Positions 60,298-64,000 of a stretch of DNA of 64,000 bases are shown here, in pieces. Position 1 is the first letter of the stretch. The number at the start of each line of letters is the position of its first letter. Made by a program: the position numbers and the translations under genes. The notes under the pieces were generated by a model that was not told where the DNA came from, searched no databases, and worked only from the letters and a program-made list of their open reading frames with translations. The DNA comes from an uncultured Eubacteriales bacterium (GTDB lineage Bacteria; Bacillota; Clostridia; Oscillospirales; Oscillospiraceae), in the NCBI GenBank assembly GCA_900546915.1, contig UREY01000008.1, forward strand, positions 6,953 to 70,952. Reading direction: 5' to 3'.

Positions 60298-62895
60298 TCA
60301 TTCGGCCTGCAAAACCAGGCCCTCGGGACCGGCGTCGATCAAGACGCACTGGCCGGGCAGCACGGAGCCCTCCAGCAGGCGCTTGGCCAAAAGGGTCTCC
60401 ACCGTGTGCTGGACGTACCGGCGCAGGGGCCGGGCGCCGTACTGGGGGTCGTAGGCGGCGTCCACAATGAACTGCTTGGCCCGGTCGGTCAGGCGGCAGG
60501 AGATGTCCTGCTCCCGGAGGCGGCGGTTCAGGCGGTCGATCTGCAGGTCTATGATGGTGGTCACATCCTGCTTGGTCAGGGGCTTGTAGAAGACGATCTC
60601 ATCCAGCCGGTTTAAAAACTCCGGACGGAAGGACCGGCGCAGCAGCTGCAGCACCTGGCTCCGGGCCTCGGCGGAGATGGAGCCGTCGGGACCGATGCCC
60701 TCCAGAAGGTGCTGGGAGCCTAAATTGGAGGTCAGAATGAGGATGGTATTTTTAAAGTCCACGGTTCTGCCCTGGGAGTCTGTAATCCGGCCGTCGTCCA
60801 GGACCTGCAGCAGCACGTTGAACACGTCGGGGTGGGCCTTTTCCACCTCGTCGAAGAGCACCACCGAGTAGGGCTTCCGGCGGACCGCCTCCGTCAGCTG
60901 GCCGCCCTCCTCGTAGCCCACGTAGCCGGGAGGCGCGCCGATGAGCCGGGACACGGCGAATTTCTCCATATATTCGGACATGTCGATGCGCACCAGGTTG
61001 CTTTCGTCGTCGAACAGGGCCTCGGCCAGGCTCTTGGCCAGCTCCGTCTTGCCCACGCCGGTGGGGCCCAGGAACAGGAAGGAGCCGATGGGGCGGTTGG
61101 GGTCCTGAATTCCGGCCCGGCTCCGCTGAATGGCCTCGGTGACGGCCTGCACGGCTTCGTCCTGGCCCACCACCCGGCGGTGCAGGGTCCGGTCCAGGGT
61201 CAGGAGCTTTTCCCGCTCCCCCTGGACCAGCTTGGCCACGGGAATGCCGGTCCACCGCTCCACAATTTTGGCGATTTCCTCCTCGGTCACCTTGTCCCGG
61301 AGCATGCTGGACTCCTTGGCGTTCTGGGCGATCTGCTCCTCCGCCTCCAGGCGGCGCTTGGCCTCGGGCAGGCGGCCGTACTTCAGCTCGGCGGCCTTCT
61401 CCAGATCGTAGCGCTGCTCGGCGGCCTCGATTTGGCGGTTCAGCTCCTCGATCTGCTCCCGCAGCTGCTGCACCCGGCCGATGGCGTTTTTCTCGTTTTC
61501 CCACTGGGCCTTTTTGGAGTTGAACTGCTCCCGCTCCTCCGCCAGCTCCTTCTGCAGCTCGGCCAGCCGGGCCTTGGACCGGGGGTCCTCCTCTTTTTTC
61601 AGAGCGGCCTCCTCGATTTCCATCTGGATGATTTTGCGGGAGACCACGTCCAGCTCGGTGGGCATGGAGTCCATCTCCGTGCGGATGAGGGCGCAGCCTT
61701 CGTCGATGAGGTCGATGGCCTTGTCCGGCAGGAACCGGTCGGAGATATACCGGTGGGAGAGGGTGGCGGCGGCAATGATGGCCGCGTCGGTGATCTTGAC
61801 GCCGTGATAGACCTCGTAGCGCTCCTTCAGGCCCCGGAGGATGGCGATGGTGTCCTCTACCGTGGGCTCGTCCACCAGGACCGGCTGGAACCGCCGCTCC
61901 AGAGCCGGGTCCTTTTCGATATACTGGCGGTACTCGTCCAGGGTGGTGGCGCCGATGCAGTGCAGCTCACCCCGGGCCAGCATGGGCTTCAGGAGGTTGC
62001 CGGCGTCCATGGAGCCCTCGGTCTTTCCGGCTCCCACAATGGTGTGCAGCTCGTCGATGAACAGCAGAATCCTGCCCTCGGACTTTTTGACCTCGGCCAG
62101 GACCGCCTTCAGCCGCTCCTCAAACTCGCCCCGGTACTTGGCTCCGGCGATGAGGGCGCCCATGTCCAGGGAGAAGATGGTCTTGTCCTGGAGGTTCTTG
62201 GGCACGTCGCCCCGGACGATCCGCTGGGCCAGCCCCTCGGCAATGGCGGTTTTGCCCACGCCGGGCTCGCCGATGAGCACGGGGTTGTTTTTCGTCTTCC
62301 GGCTGAGAATGCGGATCACATTTCGGATTTCCTCGTCCCGTCCGATGACCGGGTCCATTTTTTGCTCCCGGGCCCGGCGCACCAGATCCGTGCCGTACTT
62401 CTCCAGGGCCTCATAGGTGTCCTCCGGGCTGTCGGAGGTGACCCGCTGGTTGCCCCGGATGGCCTGAAGGGCCTGCAGGCAGTCCTCTTTGGTGATGCGG
62501 TAGGTCCCCAACAGCTCCTTCACAGGCCCCTGGGCCGCTTCGATGAGGGCCAGAAGCAGATGCTCCACAGAGACGTACTCATCCTTCATCCCGGCGGCCA
62601 GGCGTTCGGCCTGCCGGAACACCTCGTCCACCCCTTGGGAAATATAGAATTTGTCCGCCTCCCGGCTGCCGGAGACCCGGGGCAGCTTCTCCAGCTCCCC
62701 CCGGGCGGCGGCCTCCAGGCTCTCCACGGTGACGCCCAGCTTCCGCAGAATCTGAGGGGCCAGGCCGTTGTCCTGCTGCAGCAGGGCCAGCAGCAGGTGG
62801 ACCTGCTCCATCTGCTGGTGGCTGTTTTCTCTGGCGATGGTCTGAGCGCTTTGCACAGCCTCCAGAGATTTTCTCGTATATTGATTGAAATTCAT
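60298..62895 (-). CDS. clpB: ATP-dependent chaperone ClpB
   Basis: 865 aa from the ATG at 62895 (AAGGAGCACGAACT). N domain begins [23 protein letters not shown]1 Walker [16 protein letters not shown] (near 210); the ClpB-specific coiled-coil middle domain lies at about 410-530; NBD2 Walker [17 protein letters not shown] (near 611) and the C-terminal domain are complete. It solubilises protein aggregates with DnaK. The CIRCE upstream predicts HrcA control. Confidence 0.97.
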   Translation of the reverse strand: MNFNQYTRKSLEAVQSAQTIARENSHQQMEQVHLLLALLQQDNGLAPQILRKLGVTVESLEAAARGELEKLPRVSGSREADKFYISQGVDEVFRQAERLAAGMKDEYVSVEHLLLALIEAAQGPVKELLGTYRITKEDCLQALQAIRGNQRVTSDSPEDTYEALEKYGTDLVRRAREQKMDPVIGRDEEIRNVIRILSRKTKNNPVLIGEPGVGKTAIAEGLAQRIVRGDVPKNLQDKTIFSLDMGALIAGAKYRGEFEERLKAVLAEVKKSEGRILLFIDELHTIVGAGKTEGSMDAGNLLKPMLARGELHCIGATTLDEYRQYIEKDPALERRFQPVLVDEPTVEDTIAILRGLKERYEVYHGVKITDAAIIAAATLSHRYISDRFLPDKAIDLIDEGCALIRTEMDSMPTELDVVSRKIIQMEIEEAALKKEEDPRSKARLAELQKELAEEREQFNSKKAQWENEKNAIGRVQQLREQIEELNRQIEAAEQRYDLEKAAELKYGRLPEAKRRLEAEEQIAQNAKESSMLRDKVTEEEIAKIVERWTGIPVAKLVQGEREKLLTLDRTLHRRVVGQDEAVQAVTEAIQRSRAGIQDPNRPIGSFLFLGPTGVGKTELAKSLAEALFDDESNLVRIDMSEYMEKFAVSRLIGAPPGYVGYEEGGQLTEAVRRKPYSVVLFDEVEKAHPDVFNVLLQVLDDGRITDSQGRTVDFKNTILILTSNLGSQHLLEGIGPDGSISAEARSQVLQLLRRSFRPEFLNRLDEIVFYKPLTKQDVTTIIDLQIDRLNRRLREQDISCRLTDRAKQFIVDAAYDPQYGARPLRRYVQHTVETLLAKRLLEGSVLPGQCVLIDAGPEGLVLQAE

Positions 62896-62933
62896 AGTTC
62901 GTGCTCCTTCCACAGCCCGCTGGGGGCTGTCTG

Positions 62934-62960
62934 TTAGCACTCGGATTAGGAGAGTGCTAA
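62934..62960 (-). promoter_or_regulatory. CIRCE operator of clpB
   Basis: Perfect TTAGCACTC-N9-GAGTGCTAA, 38 bp before the clpB start and just downstream of its minus-10. Matches the hrcA CIRCE at 19515 in both arms. Confidence 0.96.
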
Positions 62961-62975
62961 AATATCTTTGCCTTC

Positions 62976-63003
62976 ACTATACCCCCTTTTCCCAAAAAGT
63001 CAA
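62976..63003 (-). promoter_or_regulatory. Promoter of clpB
   Basis: On the minus strand: TTGACT (63003-62998), 16-bp spacer, TATAGT (62981-62976), followed by the CIRCE. Confidence 0.85.
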
Positions 63004-63084
63004 GGGGCTATGCAGGAAAATTCCCCATGCCCGGTTTTTCCGCCGGGGGGCGGGGGAAGGAGCGACGGTCCCCGGGATGCCGGA

Positions 63085-63663
63085 CTATTGGGCCTGCTGG
63101 GCCCGGTAGTGCTCCTCCAGGCGGCGGATTTGCTCCTGGGTGAGTCCGTAAAGGGCGCCGTAGAGGCTGAAGTCCCCGGCCTGGGCCAGGAGGGCGGCCA
63201 TGGCCTTCTGGGTTTGGGCCTGCTGGCTGTCCTGCTCCCGGCTCAGCTGATATAGAGCCATGGCCTCCTCGTAATCGCTCTCGGCCTGGACCTGCTCCAG
63301 CTGAGCGGCCAGATCCCGGGCCAGAGCCTGCCGCCGGGCGGCCAGCTCCGCCGCCTCGGCGTTTCCGGCCTGGGAGATGGCGGTGAGGTCCCCCCGGAGC
63401 TGGTTGTCCATGGTCAAAAGGGCCTGCCCCTGGGCCCCGGAGGTGAGGCCCTGGGCCGTCTGAATCTCATTCCAGGCGGCCTTGTCCTGCCGGGCCTGGG
63501 TGGAGCGGCGGGTGGCGGACTCCCGGGCCTGCCGGTCCGCCGCCTGCTCCAGGCCGGTGATTTCCGCCAGCTCCCGGTCGTATGCGGCCTGGAGCTGCTT
63601 TTTCTTTCCGGCGCGCTTTTGGTCGTAGGCCTCCTGAAGCAGCTGCTGATATGAAGTACTCAT
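63085..63663 (-). CDS. Coiled-coil protein of unknown family
   Basis: 192 aa, GCAGGAGGTTTTAAA before the ATG. Almost entirely Ala/Gln/Glu/Arg-rich helix (YDQKRAGKKKQLQAAYDRELAEITGLEQAADRQAR) with no signal peptide or membrane segment; the end (FSLYGALYGLTQEQIRRLEEHYRAQQAQ) is less regular. Resembles structural or scaffold-type coiled coils seen in prophages, but no family match is claimed. It lies directly after the partial gene at the window edge. Confidence 0.7.
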   Translation of the reverse strand: MSTSYQQLLQEAYDQKRAGKKKQLQAAYDRELAEITGLEQAADRQARESATRRSTQARQDKAAWNEIQTAQGLTSGAQGQALLTMDNQLRGDLTAISQAGNAEAAELAARRQALARDLAAQLEQVQAESDYEEAMALYQLSREQDSQQAQTQKAMAALLAQAGDFSLYGALYGLTQEQIRRLEEHYRAQQAQ

Positions 63664-63679
63664 TTTAAAACCTCCTGCA

Positions 63680-64000
63680 TTAAAATGCGCCGTAGGGCAT
63701 GGAGATGGGCTCCCAGTGCCCCGGCGTCTGGGCGGCCAGGGCGGCGAAGCGCCCGGCGTACTGGGTTTGGAACCAAAGGCTCAGGTCCTCGTCCTCTCCG
63801 GCCAGCAGCTGGGCGGCCAGGGCGTAGGGCAGCGCCCCCCGGGCCAGAGCGTCGTCCACCGGCACGGCCTGGGAAAAGTCCGTCAGAGGCGGGCAAGGCG
63901 GCCGCCGCCCGCCGGGGCGCGCCGTGTCCGAATAGGGACACAGGACCGGCAGGGTTGCGTTGAGCACCGACAGGGCCCGGGTGCGGTACACCGATACCTC
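63680..64000 (-). CDS. Partial gene at the right edge, unknown family
   Basis: At least 106 codons, open at the window edge (a GTG near 63991 is preceded by in-frame EVS codons, so the real start is probably outside). The visible end includes DDALARGALPYALAAQLLAGEDEDLSLWFQTQYAGRF, an Ala-rich pattern common in small phage head or tail proteins, and stops 16 bp before the coiled-coil gene. Function unknown. Confidence 0.65.
   Translation of the reverse strand, partial: EVSVYRTRALSVLNATLPVLCPYSDTARPGGRRPPCPPLTDFSQAVPVDDALARGALPYALAAQLLAGEDEDLSLWFQTQYAGRFAALAAQTPGHWEPISMPYGAF

Noticed and set aside
57491..60454. Open frames within the repeat array that could be read as small proteins
   Set aside because: The conserved core appears in all three phases in different units and the frames stop at unequal points; conservation is in the nucleotides.

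Overview
The window looks like chromosomal DNA from a GC-rich, spore-forming member of the Clostridia, most likely Oscillospiraceae-like. This is inferred from the gene set: spoIIP, SLH-domain and dockerin-bearing secreted proteins, HrcA with CIRCE operators, the DUF421/DUF4363 pair, YmdB, and the gdpP-rplI-dnaB and tilS-hpt-ftsH gene orders. No rRNA, tRNA, CRISPR array or insertion sequence was found. The genes at the right edge could not be identified.

Layout. 1-6.6 kb (minus strand): a large secreted subtilase cut by the window edge, then a lower-GC patch with a VanZ-like protein and a GNAT acetyltransferase, then an ArsR-type regulator. 6.8-9.6 kb: an SLH-anchored surface protein. 9.8-12.6 kb: a CarD-like regulator, DUF4363/DUF421 membrane proteins and a DUF4349 lipoprotein. 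12.7-18 kb: a five-gene ABC-export/immunity operon facing a response-regulator/histidine-kinase pair, with four 11-bp-phased half-sites between them. 18.3-19.2 kb: a streptothricin-acetyltransferase-like GNAT and a GIY-YIG protein. 19.5-24.3 kb: the class I heat-shock cluster hrcA-grpE-dnaK-dnaJ with promoter and CIRCE. 24.4-30.1 kb: DUF4173, YozG-like and DUF2975 genes, then DUF2207, TraX-like and Nim-like genes. 30.3-33.8 kb: a response regulator-histidine kinase-HtrA envelope-stress operon. 34-38 kb: YhaN/YhaO-like DNA-repair pair and YmdB. 38.2-42.1 kb: mnmE, a cysteine desulfurase, a small protein and a nitrilase-family hydrolase. 42.2-50 kb: housekeeping genes gdpP, rplI, dnaB, tilS, hpt and ftsH. 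50-53.6 kb: YdcF, M42 peptidase, tadA and spoIIP. 53.8-57.4 kb: a nupOPQ-like nucleoside ABC importer. 57.5-60.3 kb: an unusual intergenic repeat array. 60.3-62.9 kb: clpB with its own CIRCE. 63.1-64 kb: two unrecognised genes, the last cut by the edge.

The least explained structure is the 57.5-60.3 kb array. It has eight copies of a 25-bp core (GAATTTCGCGG followed by ATTTCGACG). Within two blocks the spacing is about 163-183 bp, and most units carry a GC-rich terminator-like hairpin. The array fills the whole convergent gap between nupQ and clpB and is split by an AT-richer two-gene cassette with its own consensus promoter. Different units put the core in different reading frames, so conservation is at the nucleotide level.

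How the genes work together: hrcA and clpB share CIRCE operators and therefore probably a chaperone regulon. The 15.8-kb regulator pair most likely controls the adjacent ABC operon. The 33-kb regulator pair lies in one operon with the HtrA protease, as in other secretion-stress systems.
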